In this document: positions 1 to 8,090 of the stretch, one piece after another
Position numbering within the stretch: the first letter of the stretch is position 1
Layout of the letters: each line of letters opens with the position of its first letter
From: PALSA-505 sp963702235
GTDB lineage: Bacteria; Actinomycetota; Actinomycetes; Streptosporangiales; Streptosporangiaceae
Direction: 5' to 3'
Assembly: GCA_963702235.1 (NCBI GenBank)
Contig: CAVPBZ010000013.1
Span: forward strand, 434,001-498,000
DNA: 64,000 nt
Translations under genes and position numbers: made by a program
Notes under the pieces: generated by a model
Database searches by the model: none
What the model was told of the DNA's origin: nothing
The model's input: the letters and a program-made list of their open reading frames with translations, nothing else

Positions 1-319
1 GGCCGCGCTCGATCTCGGACAGGTACGGCATCGAGATCCGGGCTGTGTCGGCTACGTCTTTGAGCGTGCGCTCCTGGGCCAGACGCTCGCGGCGCAGGAC
101 GTCACCGGCGATGTGCCGCCAGAGGGGTTCTCTGGCCGCGGGGACCGGTGACGGGAGCGGAGCCTGTCCCCGTCCGCGGGCTGGGGACGGGAGCGGCGCC
201 CGCTCGCCGGTGCGTGCCGGAGCGGCGTCCGGGACGGGAGCCGCTCCCGGCAGCGGCGCGGCCGCTGTCGCCGGGCGCAGTGGGATGACGCGGGCTTGAT
301 CAGGCGCGTGACTGCTCAC
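1..319 (-). CDS. XRE-family HTH regulator, N-terminal part (cut by window edge)
   Basis: Only the first 106 codons lie in the window; the gene runs off at base 1. About 60 residues rich in Pro, Ala and Arg are followed by an XRE helix-turn-helix (LKDVADTARISMPYLSEIERG-like, residues ~86-106). The tyrosine-leucine-serine-glutamate turn resembles ClgR-like Streptomyces regulators, but the long leader differs from classical ClgR, so I call it only ClgR-like. The start is the GTG at 319; an AGAAGG lies directly against it, so the start is uncertain. Target unknown. Confidence 0.7.
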   Translation of the reverse strand, partial: MSSHAPDQARVIPLRPATAAAPLPGAAPVPDAAPARTGERAPLPSPARGRGQAPLPSPVPAAREPLWRHIAGDVLRRERLAQERTLKDVADTARISMPYLSEIERG

Positions 320-420
320 CTTCTCAGCGTAGGAGCGTTGCCCCCGGCCGGGCGGGAACAGCGTTCTGCCCTCGGCGAATTCACGGCGCGGAGCACCCAT
401 CGCGGCTGTTCCGTCACCGC

Positions 421-476
421 GTGCCGCGTGCCGCGTGCCGCGTGCCGCGTGCCGCGTGCCGCGTGCCGCGTGCCGA
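421..476. repeat. Heptamer tandem repeat (GTGCCGC)n
   Basis: Eight head-to-tail copies of GTGCCGC; the last ends in A. The period of 7 is not a multiple of 3 and it lies between the XRE gene and the next minus-strand frame, in a stretch with no convincing gene. It is a simple sequence repeat prone to slippage. Confidence 0.9.
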
Positions 477-508
477 CCCTGCCCGGCCCGGTGTCCTGCC
501 AGGCGCTG

Positions 509-751
509 TCACGGGGCTGGGCGTGCTCCCTCGCCCGTGCCGTTTCCCGTGCCCTGACCGTCCAGCCAGGAGCTGAGGATCTCCGTTAGTCTGCCCCGCA
601 TCGCAGGGTCGCTGTAGGCGGGCAGCGCGTTTTCGGCCCTCGTACGGCGCCCTCTCTCGTCCAGCTCGGCGTTCAGCGGCGAATCGTGACGCTCGGGTGG
701 GGGGTGGGCGATTATGGCCGGGCAGTAGCAGTAAACTCGGCTATCACGCAT
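509..751 (-). CDS. Small hypothetical protein (80 aa)
   Basis: I do not recognise this protein. From about residue 24 on, third codon positions are strongly G/C and the composition (LNAELDERGRRTRAENALPAY and what follows) looks coding. The first ~23 codons look less coding and overlap an AT-richer, promoter-like stretch, so the true start may lie further in. No ribosome binding site decides it. It sits between the XRE regulator and a SAV_915-type gene on the same strand. It may be a small regulatory protein or not a gene at all. Confidence 0.35.
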   Translation of the reverse strand: MRDSRVYCYCPAIIAHPPPERHDSPLNAELDERGRRTRAENALPAYSDPAMRGRLTEILSSWLDGQGTGNGTGEGARPAP

Positions 752-855
752 AGTTACGACTCTGTCACGTTCCGGAGTCGATCGTGTGGCGTACGGCGCA
801 ATTGCCCGGCGCCGTGCCCGCAGAATAAGGCCGGGGAGTCAGGCCCCGGTGACAG

Positions 856-1227
856 TCAGGCGCACTTCGTGCGGTGCCGGGCGGTCGCGCGGCGTTCAGC
901 GGCGTGCCGTGCCGCACTGGGCTGGCGCGGGAGCCGCGGCGGTTGCGCGCGCCGCGGTTCCCCGGTAGCCGCGCCGCCATCGCCGGCCGCGAACCATGGG
1001 TTGACCCTGATCTGGTCTACCCCCACTGGCGCGAGCATGTCGTGCATGGCCTGCTCATCGAGCCGGATCCAGTGCTGGCCGGGACCCTCCGCCGACAGCA
1101 GCAGCGCCTCGGAGGTGAAGGCCAGCCCGACTCGCTGTCCCGACAGCAGGTGGGCGGTGCACAGGGCCAGCGTCCCGAACCGGGTCTCGCGAACCGGAAC
1201 GAACAGAAGCTGACACTCCGCGTTCAT
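856..1227 (-). CDS. SAV_915-type protein
   Basis: This 123-residue protein resembles the actinobacterial SAV_915 family, whose function is not established. Visible family features are the LFVPVR start, a GLAFTS segment near residue 35, the GPGQHWIRLDE stretch and the LAPVGVDQIRVNPWF end of the conserved core (to residue ~80). A basic, proline-rich tail follows that may be unstructured. The ATG at 1227 has a good GAGGAG ribosome binding site about seven bases upstream. In other actinomycetes such genes often neighbour XRE regulators, as here. Confidence 0.7.
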   Translation of the reverse strand: MNAECQLLFVPVRETRFGTLALCTAHLLSGQRVGLAFTSEALLLSAEGPGQHWIRLDEQAMHDMLAPVGVDQIRVNPWFAAGDGGAATGEPRRAQPPRLPRQPSAARHAAERRATARHRTKCA

Positions 1228-1389
1228 GCGGTACTCCTCACGGCTTCGGTGGAGGCAGCCAACTCGTCGCGCTCGCGGGCCGTGGCTACGCTCCCCCGGC
1301 CCCTCATCCAGAACGCAACGCCGCTGTGCGCGCGTGCAGCCCGGCCTAACAAGCTGCTAACGAGAAGTCGCCAAACGACGGCGCTTTGC

Positions 1390-1773
1390 TTACGCCGAGG
1401 CCGCTAGCGGCTGGTCGCTGACCGGGCGGACCAGATCTGCCTCGCTCAGCCCCGGGACTCCGCGCAGCACCAGGCCCGTCGATGTTCCCTCGGCGCCGCC
1501 GCGGCGCAGGCCAGTCAGCACGGCGTCCAGGTCGGCGATGTCCGAGCAGGCGACCCGCAGTTCGTAGTCCACTTCGCCGGCCACCTGCCAGGCGCACAGC
1601 ACGCAGGCCAGCGTCCGCAGATGCTGCTCGAACGCCTGCCGTGACGTGGCGGGGGCGAGGCGGACGCGTACGACCGCCTGGACCGGGCGGCGCACCAGCG
1701 CGGACGCTGACCGGTCCGCAGCGGTCATGTCCCCGGCCGATGCAGTAGGACGCTTGCGCTGGCGCGCGGTCAT
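1390..1773 (-). CDS. Stand-alone Lrp/AsnC-type ligand-binding domain protein
   Basis: About 127 residues with a RAM (Lrp/AsnC effector-binding) fold: a VVRVRLAPATSR first strand, helix, then the GEVDYELRVACSDIADLDAVLTGL core typical of AsnC family C-termini. There is no helix-turn-helix, so it probably binds an amino acid or oligomerises with partners and does not bind DNA itself. I chose the ATG at 1773 because it overlaps the stop of an upstream 26-codon frame (ATGA), a signature of coupled translation; an in-frame start at 1797 is possible but would overlap that peptide. Confidence 0.6.
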   Translation of the reverse strand: MTARQRKRPTASAGDMTAADRSASALVRRPVQAVVRVRLAPATSRQAFEQHLRTLACVLCAWQVAGEVDYELRVACSDIADLDAVLTGLRRGGAEGTSTGLVLRGVPGLSEADLVRPVSDQPLAASA

Positions 1774-1850
1774 CTCACCACGAACAGCACGGCCCACAAG
1801 GCCGCGACGGCAACGACGAGCCGCAGCACTGCGACGACTTCCGGCTCCAT
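1770..1850 (-). CDS. Membrane micropeptide (26 aa), coupled to the Lrp-type gene
   Basis: A 26-codon frame: a short acidic start (MEPE), then about 20 hydrophobic residues (VVAVLRLVVAVAALWAVLFV) and a terminal Arg, a single predicted transmembrane helix. Its TGA overlaps the ATG of the downstream Lrp-type gene by the ATGA arrangement. No clear ribosome binding site precedes the ATG. It could be a real membrane peptide or the 3' remnant of a longer gene. Confidence 0.35.
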   Translation of the reverse strand: MEPEVVAVLRLVVAVAALWAVLFVVR

Positions 1851-2094
1851 CGTGAACAGGCCGGACGGCCCGTGCGGCCGCCGCGCCCTGGGTCTGTGGC
1901 CAGGGCTGCGATCTCGCGTTGCGTTATCGGCCACGTCTCTATGGTCGGCGGTCGCCGGTGCCCGGCACGACGTACTAACAAACCCAGAACGGATTGGCCC
2001 CGGATTCATACACAGCGCATGCAGCGTGACGCGCGAGAAGCGTTTGAAGACTACGGCGTGACGCTGCTGCCTGCTTGAGGCACCCAGGCGCGAT
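1851..2094. other. Non-coding stretch left of the IS element
   Basis: No convincing gene. A plus-strand frame ending at 2078 finishes in a protein-like tail (REAFEDYGVTLLPA) but its upstream part is not coding-like, so it may be a gene remnant. With the IS21 element removed, 2094 would join to 4718-4722 and onward, which also has no recognisable gene. Confidence 0.4.
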
Positions 2095-2099
2095 CTACC
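2095..2099. repeat. Target site duplication, left copy (CTACC)
   Basis: CTACC abuts the left end of the IS21 element and is repeated exactly at 4718-4722 against the right end. Five base pairs is within the 4-8 bp range known for IS21-family insertions. Confidence 0.8.
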
Positions 2100-2157
2100 T
2101 GTCGCTTGCCAGCGTGATGGGACCGGGGTGTTGCCACGAGGAAGGGACCGCCTTTGG

Positions 2158-2973
2158 TCATGAGTGATCATGGTGGTTTCCTTTCTCCTCGTCAACGGAC
2201 ACGCTTGTGCTGCTGGTGATGGATGGCTTCTGGCGGCGCCGGTAGGACTCGCCCTCGATGACCAGTTCGTGGGCGGTGGAGGCGAGCCGGTTGACGGCGG
2301 ACTGGGCCAGCAGCGGGTCGGCCATCATGGCCAGCCATTCCTCAGCGGTGCGATTCGAGGTCACCACGGTCGAGGCGCGCTGGTGGCGTTCGACGCAGAG
2401 CTGGTAGAAGTCGGCGGTCTCGGTCGGATCCAGCGGCTGCAGCGCGAAATCGTCCAGGATCAGCAGCTCGACGGTGGCGAGGCGACGCATCTCGTAGTCG
2501 AGGGTGTTGTCGAGGCGGGCTGCCTTGAGCCGCTTGAACAGCTTGGCTGCGGGAGCCATGTGCACGGTGCGCCGCCTCCGGATGGCGATGTGGCCCAGCG
2601 CGCAGGCCAGGTGGGTCTTGCCGACGCCGACCGGTCCCAGCAGCAGGGCGCCGTGCGGGCCGTCGAGGAACCGCAGGCTGACCAGCTCGTTCCACAGCTG
2701 GCGGTCGTAGGAGACGGCTGCGCTCTGGTCCCAGGTGTCGAGCCGCATGCCGGAGTCGAGCCCGGCGGCGCGGGCGCGCAGCGACGCGGACTTGGCTTCC
2801 CGGCGGGCGTGCTCGTCGGCCAGGACGAGCTCGAGGAAGTCAGCATGAGTCATCTTCTGCTGCCGGGCCAGGACCAGCCGGTCGGGCAGGGTGGCCAGCA
2901 TCTGGCCGAGCTTGAGCGCCCGCAGCGTGGTGCGCAGGTCCGGGCTCACGGTGTCGCGGATGGTGGCGGTCAC
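2158..2973 (-). CDS. istB: IS21-family helper ATPase IstB
   Basis: A 271-residue AAA+ ATPase of the DnaC-like IstB family, which assembles on DNA and directs the IstA transposase to target sites. Walker A is GPVGVGKT at residues 113-120, Walker B is LLILDD near 170-175, and a sensor-like VVTSNR follows. Length is normal for IstB. Its start overlaps the istA stop by four bases (ATGA), so the two are translationally coupled. All motifs are intact. Confidence 0.95.
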   Translation of the reverse strand: MTATIRDTVSPDLRTTLRALKLGQMLATLPDRLVLARQQKMTHADFLELVLADEHARREAKSASLRARAAGLDSGMRLDTWDQSAAVSYDRQLWNELVSLRFLDGPHGALLLGPVGVGKTHLACALGHIAIRRRRTVHMAPAAKLFKRLKAARLDNTLDYEMRRLATVELLILDDFALQPLDPTETADFYQLCVERHQRASTVVTSNRTAEEWLAMMADPLLAQSAVNRLASTAHELVIEGESYRRRQKPSITSSTSVSVDEEKGNHHDHS

Positions 2974-4571
2974 CGGCTCTCCTCCTTCCCGCCGGGGATG
3001 AGCGTCAGCTGGGTGCCGCCGGGCCGGTATTCGACCGGGTCGCGCGCGAACCGGGCAGTGGCCGCGGTGGCAGGGACCGGCGGCGGGGGCGTGTTCTCGG
3101 TTGCCTTTTCCAGCATCGAGGCGATCTTGGTGACGCTGACCACGTCCAGGTCGAGAGCGCGCTGGCAGGCGGTGTTGACCGGGCCGGGGCCGTAGCGGCG
3201 GACCAGCCCGAGCAGCCGGTAGACCTGCCGCATCTTGGTCCAGGGCAGGTCGGTATCCAGCAGCCGGTCCGCATAGACGCCCACGCTGTCCCCGTGCCGC
3301 CGCGCCGCCCCGGCGAGGGAGGCGACGTCGCGCATCGCATAGGTGGTCTTCTCGGCCGGCAGGTCAGCCGGGTCGGTGGACCGCCGGCCCGGCTGCTGAC
3401 GGGGGTGTGTCTTGACCAGCTGGCCGCGGTGAAACAGCTTGACCAGGGCCGAGTCGGCGCGGGCGTCCAGGTGGCAGCCGAGGTAATCCTGCGGCGCCGA
3501 ATACAGCGCCCGGCCGACCTCGACATGGAAGTCGCGGTGCACCTTGACCCGGGTGAACACCGGCACGTCATAAGGCAGGCTGAGCGGCAGCAGCGCCGCT
3601 GCCTCGAATTCGGCGAACACCTCCGCCGGGCGGGCCTGGATGGTGCCGTGGATGCGCATCCCGGCCACGTTGCGGCACCACGCTTCCGCCCGCGCCTGCG
3701 CGTCGGACAGGCCGGTGAAATGCTCGCCGGCGAAGAAGTTGCCGCGCACGTACTGCACCGCCCGCTCCACCTTCGGCTTGTCCTTCGGCGACCGGACCCG
3801 CGCTGGGTCGGTGGCGAAGCCGCAGTGCTGCGCGTAATCCAGCCACCCGGCGGTGAGCCGCGGGTTGACCGCGTCCGCGTCGGTGACGATCGCCGACGCG
3901 TTGTCCGGGATGAGGACCTTGAACACGCCGCCGAAGAACACCCACGCGGCCTCGCACCCGGCGATGAACGCGGCCAGCGTCTGGGTGAAGCTCAGCCACA
4001 CGAACATGTGCCGCGAATAGCACCCAGTGAAGATCAGCGCGTGCACCTTGCGCTGCCGCCCGGTCACCGGGTCGGCCAGCAGGCCCAGATACCCGAAGTC
4101 CAGCTGGCACTCCGCGCCGGGCTCGCCGTCGGCGACCCGCACCGTGGACGCGGTCCGGCCGAAGCCGCACCGCTCCACGCAGAACCGGTGCAGCGTCCGG
4201 TACGGCACCACGACGCCCTGCCGCTCCAGCAGTATCCCGATCTTGACCACCGACAGGCCCGCCTTCACCTGCGCCTTGATCTCGCCGTGGCGGGCCTCCA
4301 GCAGGTTCCACGCCAGGCCGTGCCCGCCCGGCCGGGCCGGGCGGACCACCTGCGCGACCTGGCCGACCAGCTCATCCGACAGCTGCCCGGCCCCGCCATC
4401 CCGGGCCAGCCCCGCCGCCACCGCCGCGTCCACATACCGGCGGGCGGTCTTACGATCCACCCCCGCCTGCTCAGCCACCCGGCGCAGCCCGGCACCAGCC
4501 AGCCACGCCCGCAGCACCTCACGGATCTCAGTCACGGCAACCTCCCGGAAAGCCATCCCCCGAACCCCCAA
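2970..4571 (-). CDS. istA: IS21-family transposase IstA
   Basis: A 533-residue transposase. An N-terminal helix-turn-helix (RRVAEQAGVDRKTARRYVD, residues ~34-53) should bind the terminal repeats. The retroviral-integrase-type core has its first Asp in CQLDFGYLG, the second in IPDNASAIV and the Glu in VERAVQYVRGNF, so the DDE triad is present. A C-terminal Mu-like region follows. The gene precedes and overlaps istB. Length fits intact IS21 transposases. Confidence 0.95.
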   Translation of the reverse strand: MGVRGMAFREVAVTEIREVLRAWLAGAGLRRVAEQAGVDRKTARRYVDAAVAAGLARDGGAGQLSDELVGQVAQVVRPARPGGHGLAWNLLEARHGEIKAQVKAGLSVVKIGILLERQGVVVPYRTLHRFCVERCGFGRTASTVRVADGEPGAECQLDFGYLGLLADPVTGRQRKVHALIFTGCYSRHMFVWLSFTQTLAAFIAGCEAAWVFFGGVFKVLIPDNASAIVTDADAVNPRLTAGWLDYAQHCGFATDPARVRSPKDKPKVERAVQYVRGNFFAGEHFTGLSDAQARAEAWCRNVAGMRIHGTIQARPAEVFAEFEAAALLPLSLPYDVPVFTRVKVHRDFHVEVGRALYSAPQDYLGCHLDARADSALVKLFHRGQLVKTHPRQQPGRRSTDPADLPAEKTTYAMRDVASLAGAARRHGDSVGVYADRLLDTDLPWTKMRQVYRLLGLVRRYGPGPVNTACQRALDLDVVSVTKIASMLEKATENTPPPPVPATAATARFARDPVEYRPGGTQLTLIPGGKEESR

Positions 4572-4635
4572 GTCGATCGACTTGAAGGCACCCGGTACCG
4601 GAAGTGATCAAGACCGCCAAGCCGACACGCCCGGT

Positions 4636-4712
4636 GGTCCCATCACTGGCAACCAGGTGGTCCCATGCTCGTGGCAGAAAACCCCGAAAAGTGGTCCCAT
4701 GCTCGTGGCAGG
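4636..4712. repeat. IS21 right-end terminal repeats
   Basis: Three copies of GGTCCCAT-n-TGGCA type sequence at 4636-4652, 4659-4677 and 4693-4712; the outer two are identical over 19 bases. The inverted counterparts lie at the left end at 2105-2124 and 2130-2149. These are the likely IstA binding sites, and the inner ones sit upstream of istA where its promoter should be. Confidence 0.8.
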
Positions 4713-4717
4713 CGACA

Positions 4718-4722
4718 CTACC
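4718..4722. repeat. Target site duplication, right copy (CTACC)
   Basis: Exact copy of 2095-2099, directly outside the right IS end. Beyond it (4723-4881) I see no gene, only a weak AAGGCC/GGCCTT hairpin at 4778-4795. Confidence 0.8.
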
Positions 4723-4881
4723 GAAAGCGAATCCGGCCGCTCATAGTCCGGGGCGCTGACGGGATCAGCCGATGGGAAAGGCCACTCACGGCCTTGCCGC
4801 TCATAACATGCACCGCGGCGGGCGCTCTAGCGCTGCCACGTCCCCGGACCGGAGCGATCATCCCCGCCGCGGAGAGGCAGG

Positions 4882-6315
4882 TTAACTCTTGTTGACGACG
4901 AACGCCTGCGCATTACGGGAGCTGTCGAGGTAGTACCCGCCCGCGGCGCACTTTTCTGGGGAGGCGCACGACACCGAGTAAACCGCGGCGTACTCGCCCT
5001 GGTTGAGGGCCGCGGCGACCTCCCGCGCGGCACCCCAGGCTCCGTTCACTTCGCTGACGACGAACGCCTGCTGGCCGGAGCTGTTGTCATAGGACCCGCC
5101 TGCGGTGCAGTCGCCCGCCGACGCGCACGACACCGCGTTAACCCCGGCGTCATCGCCCTGGTTGAGCGCCGCGGCGACCTCCCGCGCGGCACCCCAGGTC
5201 CCGTCGTCCTGGCTGACCACGAACGCTTGCCTGTGGCCGGAGCTGTCGTGGTAGGAGCCGCCCGCGGTGCAGTTGCCCGCCGACGTGCACGACACCGAGA
5301 TAACCCAGGCGTCCCCGCCCGTGTTGAGAGCCCCGGCGACCTCCCGCGCGGCGCCCCAGGCGCCGTTCACCTCGCTGACGACGAACGCCTGCCAGCCGGA
5401 GCCGTAGTTGTAGTTCCCGCCCGCGGTGCAGGTGCCCGCCGACGCGCACGACACCGAGTTGACCGAGGCGTCCCCGCCCGTGTTGAGGGCCGCGGCGACT
5501 TCCCGCGCGGCGCCCCAGGCGCCGTTCACCTCGCTGACGACGAACGCCTGCTGGCCGGAGCTGTCGTGGTAGGACCCGCCTGCGGTGCAGTTGTCCGCCG
5601 ATACGCATGACACCGAGTTAGCCAACGCGTTTCCGGCCGTGTTGAGGGCCGCGGCCACCGTCCGCGCCGCGTCCCACCTGCCGCTCATCTCGCTGACGAC
5701 GAACGCCTGCCAACCCGAGCTGCCGCGGTAGTTCCCGCCTGCGGTGCAGTTGCCCGCCGACGGGCACGACACCGAGGTAACCAAGGCGCTCCCGCCGTTG
5801 AGGGCCGCGGCCACCGTCTGCGCGGCGCCCCACCTGCCGTTCACCTCGCTGACGACGAACGCCTGCTGGCCGGAGCTGTCGTTGTAGAACCCGCCCGCGG
5901 CGCAGTTGCCCGCCGACGCGCACGACACCGAGTCGACGTCGGCAACATCGCCGGTGTTGAGGGCCGCGGCCACCGTCCGCGCGGCGTCCCACCTGCCGTT
6001 CACTTCGCTGACGACGAACGCCTGCTGGCCGGTGCTGTCGTTGTAGAACCCGCCCGCGGCGCAGTTGCCCGCCGACGCGCACGACACCGAGTTGACCTCG
6101 GCCTGGGACCGGTTCAGGGCCGCTGCGACCTCCCGGGCGGCGCCCCACCTGCCGTCTGCGGTCCCGCGGGCACCGGCAGCCACATGCGTTCCGGTTACTG
6201 CGGCGCGCGGCGAGGACGGCGACGCGGCAGCGCCCAGCAGCAGGACCAGGCTGAGGCCACCGGCCAGCCAGCCAATCAGCCGCCCCGGACGGCGGCGAAG
6301 GGCAGATGTGGTCAT
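4882..6315 (-). CDS. Secreted protein of eight ~53-residue repeats
   Basis: 477 residues. An Arg-rich start and a hydrophobic stretch (residues ~13-31) form a signal peptide with likely cleavage near residue 32-39. From residue ~54 to the end the protein is eight copies of one unit: G-x-W-G/D-A-A-R-x-V-A-A-A-L-N, a variable segment, S-V-S-C-x5-C-x-A-G-G, then Q-A-F-V-V-S. Each copy has two cysteines six apart, probably a disulfide. A beta-propeller with one blade per repeat is a reasonable guess. Similar repeat proteins occur in soil actinobacteria without a known function. The ribosome binding site is poor. Confidence 0.8.
   Translation of the reverse strand: MTTSALRRRPGRLIGWLAGGLSLVLLLGAAASPSSPRAAVTGTHVAAGARGTADGRWGAAREVAAALNRSQAEVNSVSCASAGNCAAGGFYNDSTGQQAFVVSEVNGRWDAARTVAAALNTGDVADVDSVSCASAGNCAAGGFYNDSSGQQAFVVSEVNGRWGAAQTVAAALNGGSALVTSVSCPSAGNCTAGGNYRGSSGWQAFVVSEMSGRWDAARTVAAALNTAGNALANSVSCVSADNCTAGGSYHDSSGQQAFVVSEVNGAWGAAREVAAALNTGGDASVNSVSCASAGTCTAGGNYNYGSGWQAFVVSEVNGAWGAAREVAGALNTGGDAWVISVSCTSAGNCTAGGSYHDSSGHRQAFVVSQDDGTWGAAREVAAALNQGDDAGVNAVSCASAGDCTAGGSYDNSSGQQAFVVSEVNGAWGAAREVAAALNQGEYAAVYSVSCASPEKCAAGGYYLDSSRNAQAFVVNKS
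4885..6156. repeat. Eight in-frame ~159-bp coding repeats
   Basis: The repeats of the secreted protein are also similar at the DNA level, with long near-identical blocks around the QAFVVSEVNG and AAREVAAALN codons. Such a coding array can gain or lose units by recombination. Confidence 0.85.
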
Positions 6316-6460
6316 GGCCCCCCCAACAGCCGCTCACCCGCGAGAAGCCTGGATCAGCAGCGCCTTTCCCCAGCGGCAACGAGCGGATCACCCGGTCCGC
6401 ACGAACGCGGGCCAATATGCCATAACCGGAGGTTCTCGGACAAGTGTCGCTTGACCGCGT

Positions 6461-7249
6461 TTACGGCTGCGGTTCGAGCATGAAGTCGTATGCGGCGCTG
6501 AATCCGACCCGCTTTTCCCCGCCTGTAGCCGCTATTTCGGTCTTCTTCCGGGGGATGATCAGGTCCGGCTTGACCGCGTTCCCCGCGTCGCAGTCCAGGT
6601 ACTCGCCACCGCTGAAGAAGAGTTGTGTCGTCAGCGCGCGGTATCCGGGGTGGCGGACTTTGAAATGGAGGTGCGATGGCCGCCAGGTGTTGCGCCCGAC
6701 GAGTGTGAGCAGCTCTTCCGTGGGACCCCCTTTGCGGATCTCATAGGGAGCAGGCAGGACAGTCTCTACCTCGAATGCCCCCTCGGCGTCGGTGTGGAAG
6801 CGGCCGCGCAGGTTGTAGTCGGGAATCCCCGGATGGATGTTCGAGTACTTGCCGGGGAGGTCTCCCGTGGCTTGCCACATGTCCAGCTCCGCACCCGACA
6901 GAGCCCGGCCGTCGGTGCCGCGGACGGTTCCCGAGAACACCAGGACGTCACCGGGCTCATCGGGGCGCTGCGGCAGCCGGTAGGGGCGGTCCAGGACCGG
7001 GGCACCCGAAACGTAGAAGGGACCCTGGATGGTCGTCGTCGATCCCGTGTTCGAGGCGTGGGTAACGTCGTCCACGGTTGCCTCGAACAGCACCGCGAGA
7101 AGAAGCGGGATCTCACCGCTTTCCGCCAGCCGCTTCAGGTACGTGACCGCGGCGTGGAACTCGCCGTAGTCAACCCCCTGGTCCCTGATCACCTCCCGGA
7201 CGGATCCCACCAGGGCCTCGACGGCTTCGCTCGCTCGCTGGTCTGCCAT
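6461..7249 (-). CDS. Intradiol ring-cleavage dioxygenase (catechol or hydroxyquinol 1,2-dioxygenase type)
   Basis: About 262 residues. An N-terminal helical dimerisation domain precedes the non-haem Fe(III) core. The intradiol signature runs LSGAELDMWQATGDLPGKY, with iron ligands expected at the Tyr of GKYSN, the Tyr of PAPYEI and the two His of HLHFKV. Such enzymes open catechol-like rings between the hydroxyls to give muconates or maleylacetate. The ATG at 7249 is preferred: GGGAG lies eight bases upstream; an in-frame start at 7306 lacks this. It is divergent from a TetR gene across a palindrome, so the regulator probably controls it. Substrate cannot be settled from sequence. Confidence 0.88.
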   Translation of the reverse strand: MADQRASEAVEALVGSVREVIRDQGVDYGEFHAAVTYLKRLAESGEIPLLLAVLFEATVDDVTHASNTGSTTTIQGPFYVSGAPVLDRPYRLPQRPDEPGDVLVFSGTVRGTDGRALSGAELDMWQATGDLPGKYSNIHPGIPDYNLRGRFHTDAEGAFEVETVLPAPYEIRKGGPTEELLTLVGRNTWRPSHLHFKVRHPGYRALTTQLFFSGGEYLDCDAGNAVKPDLIIPRKKTEIAATGGEKRVGFSAAYDFMLEPQP

Positions 7250-7339
7250 GTCCTTCACTCCCGTGGTTTGTTGGGGCCTGCTGAACCCCCGCTTCCCGGT
7301 CCCCATCTGGGCAGGCCTGGCTTGTCGGCTAATTTAGTT

Positions 7340-7355
7340 CATGCAAGCGTGCATG
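7340..7355. promoter_or_regulatory. Palindromic operator between dioxygenase and TetR genes
   Basis: CATGCA-AGCG-TGCATG is a perfect 6-bp inverted repeat with a 4-bp centre, lying in an AT-richer 126-bp divergent intergenic region. Size and placement fit a TetR-family operator serving both genes. Confidence 0.6.
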
Positions 7356-7375
7356 TAAAGTGATATCCTTGGCGT

Positions 7376-8008
7376 ATGCCCCGTCGCTACGCCATGGAGC
7401 GCAGATCAGTAGCCACCGCCGCAACCCGCCAGCGGATCATCGAGGCGGCCCTCGACGAGGTCGCCGCGGCGGACGGCGAGCCCGTCACCCTCCACGCAGT
7501 AGCCGACCGGGCCGACCTGTCGCTGCGTACCCTCTACAACCACTTCGCCAACCGCGAGACACTTCTCGGCGCGGCCTTCTCCCACCATGCGGCACAGACC
7601 CGTGCCGCCATCGAAGCAGTAACTTTGCCCGACGCCGATCCGGCCCAGCAACTCCGCCATGTCATCGCTGCCTACTACGGGCGGTACGAGACGATGGGAG
7701 CCCGCCTGACTGCCTTGCTCTCGCTACGCGGCTTTCCCGACCTCGACGAGCAGATACGCTCCATCCGAGCATGGCGCCGCCAGGTAGTCGGCCAGGTCGT
7801 GGCCCGAGCCGAGGAGACAGATCTGCTTGACATGCCGGTACCCGCAGCCGTCGCTCTCGTCTTCACCATGACCAGCCACGCCACCTGGCAGCAGCTAGTC
7901 GGCGAGCTCGACGGCGGCCCCGACGCCGCTCCCGATGTCGCCTGGAAAGCGCTGAACGCTGCGCTCTTCCATCAAAACCGCCTGGCTTCTGCACGCCGGA
8001 ACAGCTGA
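7376..8008 (+). CDS. TetR-family transcriptional regulator
   Basis: 210 residues. The TetR DNA-binding domain is clear (residues ~14-65): TRQRIIEAALDEV, then VTLHAVADRADLSLRTLYNHFANRETLL. The C-terminal ligand domain is not assignable. It is divergent from the intradiol dioxygenase and probably represses it until an aromatic effector binds. No ribosome binding site is seen before the ATG, and a GATATC sits eight bases upstream, so a leaderless transcript is possible; the ATG at 7394 is an alternative. Confidence 0.88.
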   Translation: MPRRYAMERRSVATAATRQRIIEAALDEVAAADGEPVTLHAVADRADLSLRTLYNHFANRETLLGAAFSHHAAQTRAAIEAVTLPDADPAQQLRHVIAAYYGRYETMGARLTALLSLRGFPDLDEQIRSIRAWRRQVVGQVVARAEETDLLDMPVPAAVALVFTMTSHATWQQLVGELDGGPDAAPDVAWKALNAALFHQNRLASARRNS

Positions 8009-8090
8009 CCAAGGGCGCCGAGTTAGTCACTCATTAAGCGGTGGAGGCCACCTGCCAAGATCGCAAGTGGCCCCTGACCTGGTGAAACAC

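Larger units (their letters stand above)
2100..4717 (-). mobile_element. Complete IS21-family insertion sequence
   Basis: A 2,618-bp element carrying istA and istB. Both ends begin TGTCGC(C/T)TGCCA read inward, and both carry multiple internal copies of a ~20-bp repeat, the usual IS21 end structure: left copies at 2105-2124 and 2130-2149, right copies at 4693-4712, 4659-4677 and a weaker one at 4636-4652. A 5-bp CTACC duplication flanks it. Both genes are intact with no frameshift, so the element is probably active or recently inserted. Confidence 0.9.

Noticed and set aside
4885..6156. Repeat array considered as a CRISPR
   Set aside because: The units are ~159 bp, in frame, coding, and lack spacer structure or nearby cas genes.
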